In this document: in pieces, positions 19,220 to 34,189 of the stretch
Numbering within the stretch: the stretch's first letter is position 1
How the letters are laid out: each line of letters opens with the position of its first letter
NCBI RefSeq assembly: GCF_000003605.2
Contig: NW_003130854.1
Span: 1,672,413 to 1,717,481 of the forward strand
DNA length: 45,069 nt
Direction: 5' to 3'
From: Saccoglossus kowalevskii
Taxonomy: Eukaryota; Hemichordata; Enteropneusta; Harrimaniidae
The notes under the pieces: generated by a model
Database searches by the model: none
What the model was told of the DNA's origin: nothing
The model's input: only the letters and a program-made list of their open reading frames with translations
Made by a program: the position numbers and the translations under genes

Positions 19220-20997
19220 TACATGTAGACACTAGAACGAACGTGAACGTGCTGATACCTTATTTTCTTTGATTAGCGTTTAATCTTGAAATCAAACATG
19301 CGCCACACACGCAACTTGTAGACACGGGGAAAACCAAAGATCAGTCATTTTTTTTTACAAATTGTTCATTCGACAAATACAGAAGTAAACGTAATACAAA
19401 TGTCAGATAATAATTACCACATTGCCAAGCAATGTACTGCTAATATCACAGGGTAACCCGGGATAAAAATAAGCTATTTTTACAATTTTGCATTTTAAAG
19501 AAATAATTACACTCATTATCGCGATGACTAAACTGCGATCGATAAAAACAGAGCAACAACCTGAAGATCGTTAGACCAGCTGCCGAGAGAATTGTGTTAC
19601 AAGGGAATAGTTAGAACTGCGTAATCATGTAATTCGAGCACATATTGTAACAACTTGCCAAGAGGTAGGCAGACTCATATATTTATTAACCACTTGCCTC
19701 TAGTAAGACAAAATACCACACAACAGATGAAACCTACACATAAATTTCGACTGTCAATTGCACTACGATTAAATTTGAAATCTGTGGAAATCAATATGTG
19801 CGGGTAAAAATCAAAATGTTTTCAACCTGGAACGAAGCTGTCAGCAGCGCCATATGTATGCATATTGCGGATACGGTTGTGGCAAGTTTGTTTTGGCGTG
19901 ACGACAGACATTCGACAGACATTATTGCACACGCAAAAATGTTTACGCACACAAAACACTCAAAGATAAACAACATTTTTAAATACGTACTCCAAACAGG
20001 AGACGTAACGTGTTTGTTTGTGATTTAATATATTTACTGATTTACTGCTGCATGTGTACATGTCAATGATAATCGATACTACTGGTAGATGTCGCAATGA
20101 ACATGTATATCAACAATTCATGTGTGGACATTATAAGCAGCCTTGCTACAAGGCAAGCAGTGGTTTATACACAACTGTAAACCCCTCAATAGTATACGAC
20201 ATAATTAATTCAACAGTCACTACAATCCTCGCATGTAATACTTGATTTTGTTATGGCGATGATATAAAACGCTGTATGTAAAATGCAATTGTGAAAAAAA
20301 TGCCCAAAGAAATACGTTTTGACACGCCTTTTGCGGTTTTTGTTTATAAACCACGTTTATTAGTTGCACACTGGAGAATTAATTATTTACTTGGAATACG
20401 TATGAACAAATCTAAAACTGTAAACACATGAAAATAGTTGGTTTATATAAGAATAATCTGTTATAACAATGCAATTGAACGCATGCTTTAAACACGTATA
20501 ATGTCCACGACATATGCGCATATAAAATATCACTGTATCGATGAGAAAGATTTTAATGAATTGCCGCCGAGATATTGCAACTTATTCACACGGGAGTACA
20601 CTGTGTATAATACGTTTATTTACCATTGTCTTTACGGGCAGGAATTTTTTAAACTCAATGCTGTTTCGCCGGTTACTTTTCGTATTTAGATTAACACAGA
20701 TTTAATTATAGTTTCATAAAGGGAAACAATCGGCAAATGCTTCTGAAGTCCATGTACTAACATTTCGTCCACTGATTTATTGTATTGACTAGCCATTTTT
20801 TATTTAAATACGCGACCCATGAATTAACGTTATGGTCGCATTATATGAAAGCGATGGTGTACTTTGCCTAGCCCGAATTGCTTGAAATTATTGTCTAATT
20901 TATTGACGCAGAAATAGCGCAGGGATTGAACGGTACAAAATGAACTGTGCGCTACTGGGGAAGGTGGCCAATATCTGTAAACATGCGCATTTGAAAT
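19220..20997. other. No recognisable gene
   Basis: 3' flank of the GPCR. Short open frames have no motifs and mostly lack ATG starts. Confidence 0.5.
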
Positions 20998-21083
20998 ACA
21001 ACGCTTGGCGAACTTTGCTTCGCAATGATAGGAAGAGCCAACATCGGAGGATCAAAAAGCGACGTCGCTATGAAAGCTTAGCA
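20998..21083 (-). pseudogene. 28S rRNA fragment (domain V), antisense
   Basis: The minus strand matches the highly conserved 28S domain V segment near the peptidyl-transferase centre. The run CATAGCGACGTCGCTTTTTG is exact, followed by recognisable GATCC..CGATGT.GGCTC, TTCCTATCATTG and CCAAGCGTTG. Roughly ten differences over 86 bases and abrupt ends on both sides show that it is a diverged fragment, not part of a working rDNA unit. It could be a processed or patch insertion of rRNA, or the rRNA-derived head of a SINE. Confidence 0.85.
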
Positions 21084-21089
21084 AAACGT

Positions 21090-24000
21090 TCCTGCCAATT
21101 TGTGTTTTAATGTACGTCGCGAGATCGTCACGAAATGAACCGATCCAGTAATTGACATTCACTGGGGACGGTGCATAATATCACAATGCTCAAGTTGTTG
21201 GCTAACACTAATGATGAAAGGCGCTCAGAGACCACCTCTACCTCTACAACAGCGCAGTAGTGAGTTGTCTTTTTTCAAAGTCACTTTCGCGAATTTAGAA
21301 ATTTCAATACCAACTCATTCTTGTAATGCATTGACCATTCAGTACAAGTGTAATATTGCGAGATGTCCATATGCTTTCAATGTACTATATGTAAGTGAAA
21401 TTTAGATAGCAAGCATATACTGGACTACCCAGTGTGAACGTGAGAAAGTGGATAAAAGGAGTATGTCGGCCTCATCAATACAACGCACGTCTCAAATGTA
21501 CAATTGTTTCTGTGATTTATATTGCTAACGAATATATATGGATCACGTTGCATACGTTTCTGTACATGAAAAATGTATGAACAAAAAGACGACATTCAAG
21601 TGAATTCAATCAAATTGCGTCCACAAAATACAAATGACCTACAACTAAGCAAAACGACGAGCTCTTTAATTTGATAATTCCCACTTGAGGTTAATTGACG
21701 TTTATATCAGCTTCTCAAATATGCGAATTCAATTAATGCAGAATGTTTGGTGCATTCCATCAAGAGTTTATTTTTCACATTGTAATGTGACCATCTAATG
21801 TTTACATTATATATACCACAGGGTCTTTTACTACTATTTTTAGTTTTCTTGTCAGATCATCAAATATATGCAACTGAACGGCTGTTTTGGTCAAATGCCA
21901 GTTGTCTCATTGCCAGGTCTTGTGATTACACAGGCTGCATTCCTCTAGTGTTTCGCATGCAATGAATACGGTGTAGGTTTCATATAGGCTCACCATGCGT
22001 AATTTATTTTACACTAAAATGCATAACACATTCCAATGCTAATCGACACGACACGACCACGTACTGTGGTAGGCAATTAATTTCAAACAGCGTGATCGAA
22101 ACGAGCTGCTGTTACAACAAAAATCATTTAATCAAACGAGGCACCCTATTGAGCAATTTTACTGAGAAAACTGAATTTATTTTCAACATACCGAAAATAT
22201 GTTTTTCTGTTGACCTTGGTATTTATCTCTGAACAGGGAGGAAGCGTATTATGTAATGTAACTGCAACACATATTTTGTGTCAATAGATATATTGTCAGT
22301 AAACTCGTTTCGATTAAAGCGCCCGTAAAACACTCGCTGCTCTGATGTCCTAAGCCACTCAATGGACCCAATTTCTCGTTGTCCGTTTAACAAATCTTCG
22401 AATCATTGATGGTGATTCAGACCAAATTCTCATTAATTCGCGTATTGTCCATGTGGCTTCTTACAATTTTATATTTTTGGCTGAAGTTTAATGTGCATAA
22501 TTCAACATGGAAGTTATAATAAGTGGTTAAATGTTTGAGTTATGATGTCTGTTCACAAGTGTTCGGTGATCACAGTACTTGAATCTGTAACGATTTCACC
22601 AAAACACGAACTGAATGCATTTATCCAGGAAATACAATAGTAATTATTGGGTTTTTCTTGAGATAATGCTTAAATATTTTTAAAGATTAAGGTTTTTTCA
22701 ATCATTTCATAAACGATCGAATACGTGACTTTAAGTATTTCATTGGAGAATCACTCATCCCTATGTCATGTTTGATGTGTAAGATCCCAAGCTTTTTACT
22801 TAAACATAGATCCTTATTTGAATATATCCAATTCATCATAACTATTTGTGGAATATTCTTTTCGTGAGACTTTGTTCTTAAATAGAACGGATTGCGATAC
22901 ACTTTTTCTTTGACGCAAATTTACTCTGTTTTTATTAAATCGTAAAATATTCTGTTAATTGCCAATACATGTTTGTTTGTTTACAAATTCTCATTCCAGA
23001 GAGGCAGAAGCTGGACCATGTATGTGTTAGTGAGCATTTCTCATTCATTTTAATTTCAACACATTTATCTGCATTAGGAATCATACACATGAACACACCA
23101 ATTGTACGTGCTATTTTGACGTAGTCAAAATCAATATTAATTTAGATTCCGGGTAATAATATTGTTGGGCCTATGATTGACTTCCCATTACAGTGATTAG
23201 TAATTTAGGTAAATCTATATATTAGATATAAATATGTGTATATCCGAGTAATTGTACTTTTTTGTGCGCATGCGTGTTTTTGGTTCATTGCATATGAAAT
23301 ATTCATGGGAAATATTTATAACAGTGAAATGAAAATCAATTGCACACTTGGTAAGCAAAATCAAATCACAAGATTGTATTTTATTTATACAATGAAATGA
23401 TAACAATTCATTTAAAATTGATGCCGTGATAAATTATATTATAATTGAGAGTGCGGTCACCATCTTTAGTGTGGTCTGTTCCACATTATATACATATGAC
23501 ATTGATATAGGCTGACCATATTCGCCGAAAAGTTTTCAATTAGGTATTTTGAACGTAATTCCCAGAGAGTGTTCAGTTAGACATTATCATTGTTATGAAG
23601 TATCCATCTCATATGTCTACAGATACAATTAATATAGCTCGTAGTAATAATCCTGAACAATTACAATCATGTTATTGTGCATTTTACTAGTTTTATCATA
23701 AGGCAATTGTAACAGTTTGTGTTTTCCATATCTACTGGATAACATACAATATGCTATCAGTATATTCGAAGACTTGTGTCAATGACTCGTTTCAAAGACG
23801 GAAAACATCTCAATATTCCATTATCTCATAGACATTGATCGTTTTTAATGTGAATATTTTTAGGCAAATGATGCTATGACAGATGTAATATGTTTTTCCT
23901 ATGTCTAATCTGTTATGTCTACAACACACAAGTGCCTCTTGAATAATTAACTCATAGTCAATTTTATATGTTCTATTGATACCCCCCTATCTCCTTGTTT

Positions 24001-27000
24001 AAGTGCTAAATAAAATATATTAAAATATATCCTTCCTGCTTATATGGACCCATAAGTACATATTAATATATAATTGCTTTCCAGATAATACAGTTTGTCA
24101 AGCTTTATTACAAGCTCGCATTCAATCTGTCTTGGCACAAAAGAACACCATCATATAAATAATTGAGTTATGTATAATGTCATTTGGCCACTAGGTAATG
24201 TATGAAATAATCTAAACTTAACAGTGGGTATCAAAAGATCAGCACAAGGAGGGGCGTTTTTTAGTTGATATTCGATTCATTATTAATTCAATCAAGCACA
24301 ACTAAATGTTGATCTAAACTTCTGGGTTGTCGTAGCTCACTGTTCACTTGATGGGAAACATTTGATCCAGCTGATATCATTTAATTAATATTAGCTCTGC
24401 CGTCTGTTCTATTGTGCATTATTTATACCAAACGACGCTACCATCTTTTTCAAAATGTTTAAACAACTCAAGATTCGCCAGTGATTCGCCTCTGATTCTG
24501 CTATTTATTTATTTATTTGAAAGTAAGAACACAATAATGTAAAATACGAACGTAATCCGGACGTTGAAAACTGAATCTACGTACGCAAAACCCTTTTGAA
24601 AAGTGGTTATTTATTATTAACCAATAAATAATTGGCACATTTTCTGCTTCATGTTACTTGTAATAAACATGCATTTTTTTGGATTTCATTTCAGTGATAA
24701 TCCCAAATACACTGGGCAAATGAAAACAAATTGTCTGTATTTCAATTTGACCGAGATCTGTCCCACCTTAAACTGAATAGAATACTCGAGTACTTCACAA
24801 ATATAGAGTTGCGTTCACTAAAGTCAAATAATTGTTGAATCGTCTTGAATTTTCTAAAATGAGGTACATGGAAGTTAACACCTTCTATACCACTTTCAGA
24901 ATTAATTTAGTTTAAGAGTTTGATATTTTGAAATTATATTCACATACTAGTATATTCCAGTGAACATGTATATCTGAATTTTAACGCAGTAATTATCGAC
25001 TATATATTAAAGTGTTATAATGTGATTTTACCATAGTCTGTTTTATTGACCTCCACCACCAACATTCATGTTCATACTTCTTTCCGTACTGTTAATTATG
25101 ATGTTTTCCAGAGAAGCACTTGTTGACTCCAACATGCGAACGTTCTATTTTGTGTTCTAGTACTTGAGAATATGCTTTTCGGCTTAGGAATTAAAATGCC
25201 GATTGATTATTACACAATGTGCATCCCCATGAAATGACAATGCCTTACCATTTGACACGCACTAACATTCTCTCATGAAATAATTCATTTCAGATGCAAC
25301 AAATCAAGTGATCGTATTGTATCGGGCGATTTTATTGACAATAATAACAATAAAATAATAATTATATTATTATTATCGTGACAGGTGGTACAGTTGAGTT
25401 TGAATTGTGAATGTGCGTGTGATAAGGGTATGAAAGTCAAAAAGGAATTCCTAAAAGGCTGTGACCCGCTATCGCAATGTGACCTTGAATAAATTGACTC
25501 GTTAAAAATGTTCAAATTAAAACACAATAGTGCTTTTATTTTGACGAGTCAATATAACAAAATTTAATCAACCTAATCCCATTTAACTGCATTTCTGACT
25601 GAAATTACCATTCCCATTGAATGAAGCAGAACTGTCGTAAGTGTGAACTTTTTTCCTTCAAAATATGTTTGATATGGAACGATATGGAAGTATAGTTGAT
25701 TCACAGACATAAAGGTTTCAAAACAGATGTTATTATGACTTTAAAAGCTTCATTCTTACAAATATATTACATCTCTCAGAATATAATAAACACTATTATC
25801 CAATAACTAATATTCAAAATAAATGAAACAAAAATTACCCCAGTTAATATTGTAATGATATACACTAATGTGTCTCAATAAAACCCTACGGTTTATCTTA
25901 TCTAATTTTCTAGTCGAACGAATGGTGGTTATATAGCTAGCAGTTTAAATTGATAACATAACGATCATGTCAGTTTTAATCTATTTTGAAGCAAATAAAA
26001 AAAAAACTTATAACATATAAAATAGTAATGTATGATAATTCATTATGTGTTAACCATGACAATGGTTATTGTACCAGACGACCATCTATTGACAAATGAC
26101 CCGATCTGTTAGAATGTATGCGATAAGAGTTTTCAGTGCCTATACCAAATGACTAATATCCATTAACATAACGACTATTTTCATACACAAACAAACCGAA
26201 TACATACTCTATCAATCTATTTTTGAACAGATTTAATTAAAAGTCATGTATTTACTGTTTCAAAGTCAGTATCCATCACTGCGCATGCATAGGTTATTAG
26301 CTATACATACAAGCAGCATTTTTCGTGCCCGGTATTTACGATCGTTGTGTTACACGTGTGAACACACATAACTCGCGGTAGTTTATGAAAGTAGACTGTC
26401 GAGGTTACAACACTCGCATATACAGCTGAACCGCAAATATTAGTTATGTATTAGTTGTTTACAGTATCACGTTTGCGTCACGTGTGTTGTTTACAGTACA
26501 GTTTTTCCCCAATAATTATGACAGTGATATTGTATTAAATACGAACGCAATATCATGGTATTTCCGCATAATAACCCTTATATCAATCACATTAAATATG
26601 ACATCTACTTGTAATGTACACGTTTCGAATTACATAAACAGAGCATTCAACCAGCTGGCGTAAAAATAATACGACGCTTTTGACTATAATGCAACATCGG
26701 TTGTGTTAATATTAATATATCCCAGATGGTTCATGATATATTCAGTCTTCGTCTTCGAGTGTTGTGCCGTTTATATTTTAATTATTAATTGTTATTTATT
26801 CACGTCAATACTTATAGGGCAGCAATTATTTATAATGCTTTCGAAGGTCGCCTGTGTGTTACGTAGGCGAAGTGTCAACACGATGTAAAATCGCACCATC
26901 TGAAAACGTATTGTATTCATATTACACAAATCACTAACCTATTGATTGTTACACATGCATTCACGTAGCAGTTTATACATAATACACATACAAATACGTT

Positions 27001-28640
27001 AAGCAATATTACATTACTTAAATACATGTGGAGCATAATTCCCTGAATTAAAGCGCCAGATTAATTCCATTTTTAGTGCAATTGTATACGTATAAATGAC
27101 AGTCGTTTTAATTGGTACATCTGTTTCTCATAATGTGAGTGCATACCTCATTATATTTTTCAATTACTCGCCGTATAAGAAACGTTGATGTATATCTTCC
27201 AATTCAAATAATTAGCGTGGCTGTAATTCCTTACCTATGACGTAATATTCTGTGACCTATAATCGAAAAATAAATACTAGTTCGAACACCAGCTAGCATT
27301 TAAAAACATGCTTTCGTCTGCAAGCTGAAAGCTCAGATATATAGACGCAAACTAATAACATGTACTAGTACACTGGTTAAACATTTTATACATTTCCCGG
27401 CAACCGATTGATTCAGAAAATATGTCAACTATGATGATGTCATATATGTCGACGTCTATAAATTAGTGGCGCAGGATGTGCTCTACAAGTCAATGTGAAT
27501 ACTACAGTGGCACAAATCAGGCAGTGTAAATGAGGAAATGGTCATGTGTCTAGTCGTTGCAAAAACAGGTGTAAGAACAATTGATATCTGACATGTAGAA
27601 TTCCCTTCTATCAGAAAAACCAAGCACTAATATAATTTAGCCAGTTTTGGTATTTTTTCCTCGTGTTTGTATCGCAATCAGTGGATAAAATCACAGTGGA
27701 AAGCATGATTTCAGGGCTTAAGAAGCAGTGCGACTTTTCAGTTCGCGTGGGTGCTTTCTCTCCTTTTATAAAGATGGTGAATTCAGTGGTACTAATAACA
27801 CAATATTAATAAGTCACGGACACTTTGTGCTTCATTATATGTTCAGTTTTGGCGGTTTGTTTCTATATAAACGTGACTTCGACCTCCTGGCTAGATGGTG
27901 ACCATAGTTCTGGATGTTATACACATCAAGGATCATGTTCTGCCTGTTCTACATCAGGTACACTAGTCATTTCGAAGGACAATTATTATTTACTAGGACG
28001 GTTTGCGTACTGTTCAAAGACATACAATTTCATAAATCCTGGGGCAGAACCTGAAAATAATGACAAATCATAAAAATTACTTGATTAAGTCCAGTATTAT
28101 AAAAGCAGTAGTGTTTTTTCAGACAATCTCTTATGGCTTGGTAGTGTATGGTGGCTGCCTATTTAATACATATTAATGTTAAACTATTAAAGTAATTAGT
28201 TATTTAATGCATGATCACTAATGAAATATATGTAAACCACACTATAACAATGTCATGTTAAAAGCATCAATCACTGTTTTTTAAGGTGTTCAAAACGAGT
28301 AGTCTGATAGCTATCTCACTTTTTCTTTGCATTTCAACATGGTTATCTTACAGTGTAATGTATTCATGCAATAATTAACTAAGCAAACAGTACTTATAGC
28401 GACCACACTGACTAAAAACGCATACATCTAAAATAACCAGAATTATGTGGCCTTTCTCAACGCATGATGTGTCAAAATAGTATAATCATTATGCTTCTTT
28501 TCGCGCTTTACTTCGTTGAAGTTTGATTACATTAAGCTAGTATACCAAGTACAATCATTTGTTACATACGTCGGAGACTTAACCTCAAAGAATTTGTGAT
28601 AATTTTGCACTAGTGAAATAAATGTGTCAAGTTTAGTTTA
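21090..28640. other. Long AT-rich stretch without recognisable gene
   Basis: Scanned on both strands: no domain motifs, no transposon coding similarity and no tRNA-like B boxes with a proper partner. Small inverted repeats occur (ATTTTGAC-GTA-GTCAAAAT near 23112; TTATTTATT...AATAAATAA near 24610). It may be intron or regulatory DNA, which cannot be told from one sequence. Confidence 0.5.
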
Positions 28641-28647
28641 GAGATTT

Positions 28648-28974
28648 NNNNNNNNNNNNNNNNNNNNNNNNNNNNNNNNNNNNNNNNNNNNNNNNNNNNN
28701 NNNNNNNNNNNNNNNNNNNNNNNNNNNNNNNNNNNNNNNNNNNNNNNNNNNNNNNNNNNNNNNNNNNNNNNNNNNNNNNNNNNNNNNNNNNNNNNNNNNN
28801 NNNNNNNNNNNNNNNNNNNNNNNNNNNNNNNNNNNNNNNNNNNNNNNNNNNNNNNNNNNNNNNNNNNNNNNNNNNNNNNNNNNNNNNNNNNNNNNNNNNN
28901 NNNNNNNNNNNNNNNNNNNNNNNNNNNNNNNNNNNNNNNNNNNNNNNNNNNNNNNNNNNNNNNNNNNNNNNNNN
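28648..28974. other. Assembly gap, 327 N
   Basis: Run of N. Flanks share no repeat that would explain the break. Confidence 1.
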
Positions 28975-28979
28975 AAAAT

Positions 28980-31900
28980 ACGGATTGTGTATGATTTCAC
29001 AAAAATATGACATCAGCGTGACTGTACTACACATACAAATCAGATAAATTATTTATCCTATTGCCCGTAGGCGCTGAAGCATGTATTGTTGTTCGTTGAA
29101 GTGATATATCACGTCCACAACGGCACTAACAATTTGCTGTCTCCTCTAGTGGAGGCGTCAACAACATACACTTTGATACAGAGTGAATGAACAAAATCGT
29201 GACTTGAACACACATTGTAAATCAATGTTGCGCACAATGCTTAACATATGTTGGGCAGTGAACTCAATTTTCCATCATTTCTTCTTATCTCAGCTGAACG
29301 CTAATTTGTCCTTAGTATTTTGCAATACTTGTTATCTATCGCCATTTTTTTGACACCAAAACACATTTAAATAAGTTCCAAAAATAGCACACGCCTTTAT
29401 TATAGCAATATTGAACTTCCTGCAACGCCATACTGAAAAAGATTCACGTGGGAGACAAACGAATTCAAGTCAAATATAATAGTATTGTCGGCACGGCATT
29501 ATTTGTAATACGATATACGAATAATTAAAGACCCATAGGACCATATTTGAGAACTCAAGTATATGCGCGTAAGTGTGCGAATTGACTCTGAATTCAACAT
29601 GACACTGTTCTAAAAATATGTGTCAGATGTTTAATATATTGGCTCGTTTTACGACAACGCCGTGATTTTAAACCTGGCACTCGCGTATCACTCCTATCCA
29701 TGTGAAGTGAATTTTTGATTTAGCTCGTATTCTTACGTTACAAAGAATACAGAACAATTGATCCTGATTTTTATATTATGCAGATTCAGGACCGATGGAA
29801 TTATTCCCTCGTCTGATATATTACTGTAACAGCAAAGACGTAACACAACGTTCCAACGTAGAAAAGGGAATGCTGTAGTATTTCACCAAAGGTATATATC
29901 CTTTATTACGTCTAAAGCTCGAAGTGTGCTTGTTTTAATTCAAAATATCAATGACAATTTCACATCGACATATGCATAACACTCATCTGGGCATACGTTG
30001 TCTTATGGTGCGGCCTATCACCTGACCAAAACTCGTGTTATCTAACTGGTTTAACTTGTGCCACTTTGAACAAACAGGTTTATGACAGAATTTTTCACAT
30101 GACGTTGAGTACAGCTGACTGTAAAGTTAACGTAAATACACACCATTGATAACATATTAATATCATCGTTAACATATTAACGCTAAACTATGCACTTTTA
30201 GTCTACAACAGTACCCCCAACAAATGGCAAGTTACAATCTAACACAAATGCGCTGGCTTGGAGACGTATTTTAAACAAATCACATCGTATTTAATCTCGA
30301 AATACAGTCAATACGACACCTAGAAATTCAACCAAAAGAAGTTCAACAGAGAACACACTAAACGTATTCCATATAACTGTGTCCCCCGGCAGCTGAATAA
30401 GCCAAGGCGGTTACAATCTTATAAACAATAATGTCAAATAATATAACGACCATTCATGAAAGTTAACTCGTCATTGAAAATAACTGATTTCTAATTGCTT
30501 AAACGACAATCAATATAAGGCTGATATGGATATTACAAACATTGTCACTTTTAGTGATGGTTAATATTTGGGAAAAATCAAACCTAAATGACATTTATCA
30601 TCTGCTATTTACTGTTAATAAACAAGATCGTGCCAAATAAAAAAAAATGCTCCAACAAAGTCAAGTTATTGGTACCGACAACCACTAAATATATCGATTT
30701 AAACTGAGACAATTAGTGATTAGTGTTCATGGTCGCAACACACCTTAAACACAACGAACTGACATAATTATCATTGACATGTGCAAATACAAATTGCATT
30801 TTTCTAGTAATTTTAAATTATATCACCGAACTTTAAGGACAGTGACCGACGATAACTTCTTATAATTTACGTCACAGACAAGCGAGAAACTGTGTCTATG
30901 CTTTCAAATTGGCCTTTCAACTAGTTTTATTACTGTCGTGTATTGACTAATCAACCATCACTACTGTCTTGCACGTGTGTGTAATTTATTGGAACCATTA
31001 CATATCGTTGTCTGATTCAGCGTTTTCAGTAATTACACTTTTGAAATATACATCAAGAAAACGAAAGCACTGAAATGCACAAATGTAATATGATTAAAAT
31101 TAGTCATTTGACATAGCGTAGTTGGCATGGACACATCATTTGTCGATGGCGTAGTGTAGTCTCGCCATGGGTAATGTGCAATGAGTTACCCTAAGTCTAA
31201 CCATTTTAACAACCGCTGCTGAGCGTTGTCACTATTAATTCACTTTAACGCTTAACTGCGTTCCTCTGCTATGAATGCTCGAGTCGTTTATTATCTAATA
31301 TGGCGGCACATGCTACTTGGAAGTACGAGAATAACGATGAGCAGAGTTTGTTTTTAAACTGCTGATTGTGCAGCCGGACGCGGGGTTAGAAACGGCTTTC
31401 ACCGTGTTAAAATACGGATAAGACGAACTATTACCTATGTGTGTCTGGAGGATCTGGGATCTGTCTAAAGCGGGAAATGAGACAATACATACATACATAC
31501 AACGACTCACTGATAAATAACTATACCATTTACCAGGTTGATCATTTATGAAACATTCAAATCTGAGAGTTGTTATTATTTTAAATGGACTCCGAGTGCT
31601 GATACATATAAATATACATAATATATTAAATATACAGGACATGCGCCAAAAAAATCGACAGGTTGAAGATTGCGAGACACAATTTACTGATGATTTCAGG
31701 CAGGACAGGACAATATAATATAATTGTGAAACACATATATATGGAATAAAACATTTTTTTTTAAATTTCAAGAGCTAATGAAATGGTTTATCAGTGCGAA
31801 CTTGAGCAGAATGTCAGACAACCAGGATCAAACAAAGGGCTATACATACATCGGACGGTGTTCATATAAAAACAGATCAGCTATTACAACCGAAATTACT

Positions 31901-34080
31901 TTTCTTGACAGAGTAACGTCTTTGCAAATGTGAAATGAAATACCGTTAATAAAGGTTGCTTGTTGAACAGATGAAAGAGAAACGTAGAGTGTCATCAACC
32001 GGCTGATCTTCCTTTCAAATAGCGTGTTTGATATCACTCAATATGCACGGTACAACTCCGATGACGACTTCCACAGGAAATACCTTGCAATGGTTACTAG
32101 GATACTTCTCGAAATTAGTGTAAATACGAATGCCTGAAATTTAATCACATTGAAACGTTGTGACACGGCGGAAAATTATGCTCATTGTATCTACGTTCCC
32201 AAGGCAACGTACACAGTCTCGCGAGTAAGACTATTGTTGGATGAGCGATATATTATTTCACTACTCAGTTTATAATTTATCGTTGATAACACAAGGTATT
32301 ACACAAGGGATTACATATATACATGTATGTTTGTATCAGAAATACAGTTCAATTTATGTTTGTTTCAGATCGACGTTTGTATATTTTGCAGTTGATTCAC
32401 CCACATCTACCCGACGCGAAGCGATAGTGGTTAATTGAATTATAGGTTTCAGTATTACAAGAATCACTGTTTTCTAGAAAGTCATTTAACCATCTAAGTG
32501 ATTAATCATTCATTTATTCAATACATGTCTTTGATTATTCATCTGATTTCCTGGCAGATATGCATTTTAAAGATTGAAATAACAAAGCTATATTGATGAA
32601 CATCATAAGAACTCGAAGCCATTCCAACTTTCGAAAACAAAACAAAACATCGTAGATTGTTGACATCAGTCAGATCAACCAGAGGACATATTCAAGGTTT
32701 GTGGAATCCCTCTGGAGCAGGGGATTAGTATCCGAATATGGTTTGACATACAACATAATGAATATGCATTTATAAAACATTATAAGCAACAGTGTTAGAA
32801 CTTTGCATAATAGGGACCACGTGGCAAGATCCCGGTAACTCTACTATTGCGTCTTGGTTCATTTTAATATTTAATGCGCGCGGTGGTAGTCGCACAGCGC
32901 GTGTTTGAATTTCGTGTAAATAAACAATGTATTTTACACGCGTTGTGTAATACGTTACAACGAGTCCCATGTCGAAAAGGACACGACGCAACGACAAGTA
33001 GTAGTGATTAATTACTAGTTTACATGCTAATATATCTAGGTATTAGCTGATAACTTCATTAATTCTGTTTTGTTACCGTTTCGATCCCTAATAGCATATT
33101 AATAAAGAACATGTTTCTATTATTTTGAACGTGTCACGTTTGCGAGCCTCTGACATATGATGTGTGTGTGTTTGGGTTAGCGGTAAACTTCCATACAGTC
33201 ACTTGTTTTATTTTTTGATGTTTTCTTTTCAGTCAAATAAAATATCTTAGGAGTTGTAAATGGCGAAAGCCGGGTCACCTCGAAATAAACAGGGACTTGT
33301 GACCCTTGTTGACGCACTCTCGCGACAACGGTGATGAATGTCACCGGTCTGGGCTCATGATTGACAGGGTCATTAATATTCCATCAATCAGCGTTTAGGT
33401 CAAAATTAGATTTTCGTCTTGATAGTTTATTAGAAACCGCCCCGTAACTGAAATTTAGCAAGCTTGCTTTTCACATTATTCTTCGAGATTGTTTATGATT
33501 GTATTGCACGACTACTAGGATACTGGGCTATACATCGCTTCGAGAATACCATCAAGAAGTCTTCAATGCATACACGCCTGGTCGCGATGTTTGTGAGAGT
33601 GTTTTTGTGCGCATTGGTTTATTAAATAACCGACTGGCAAATACATTTCATGAAAGGCAACCGTATCCTGGCTAGCTCTGAACAGTATTTGGTTATCCGA
33701 TTTTTCTATATTCGACCAAACATACAATACAAATGCATTCCCGAGTTCTCGGTGATTCGACAGTTGCAAGGGTCCCAAGTCTCGTCTTTATTCAGCGGTA
33801 ACCCGACTTTCGCCATCTATACGCTCCATCTGCATAATTCTTTTAATCTATTAATCAGCGCCGTTCCACACATGTATTATACATTACAACATTAATTTTA
33901 CATAACCCCTACAAAGCACAATGAACTCACGTGACATGCATTTTATGACAATCTTATAGATTTGTCATGTATTATACCCTATATACAGAAAACTAATTAT
34001 CACATTAATCTAGTGAGCGTAATTCACGTATATGCAAGTGTATGATGCTCGAATACGCATCGATCATTATTCCTTTTCTG
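28980..34080. other. AT-rich stretch without recognisable gene
   Basis: Two patches have more C and G than the rest: 31320-31480 and 33260-33370 (the latter includes the hairpin CGGTGA-TGAATG-TCACCG). They could be old repeats or conserved elements. Open frames in them start at non-ATG codons and carry no motif. A short (CATA)n lies at about 31485-31500. Confidence 0.45.
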
Positions 34081-34189
34081 TTGGTGCGTTATATTTATTA
34101 CTAAGATCAGTTGGCACCGTTGTTAAATCATATACCAGCGAAACCATTAGCTTTTTCGTACATATGTACATGTAACATGAGAGAAATAA

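Noticed and set aside
20940-20975. Possible pol III promoter (GTTCAATCCC on minus) linked to the 28S fragment
   Set aside because: A-box-like and B-box-like parts are too close and no tRNA fold can be drawn.
27825-28073. 82-codon plus-strand frame resembling a signal peptide plus Cys-rich domain
   Set aside because: No ATG, preceded directly by in-frame stops, and no pyrimidine-rich acceptor; too weak to call a secreted protein.
28633-29034. Open frames across 28648-28974
   Set aside because: They consist of N; no sequence is known.
31313-31771. 152-codon minus-strand open frame
   Set aside because: Starts at TTG, has no motif, and its AT-rich half reads like noise. The CG-richer half (31320-31480) may be an old repeat.
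32770-32997. 75-codon minus-strand frame
   Set aside because: Non-ATG start or short ATG portion, no motif, no splice support.
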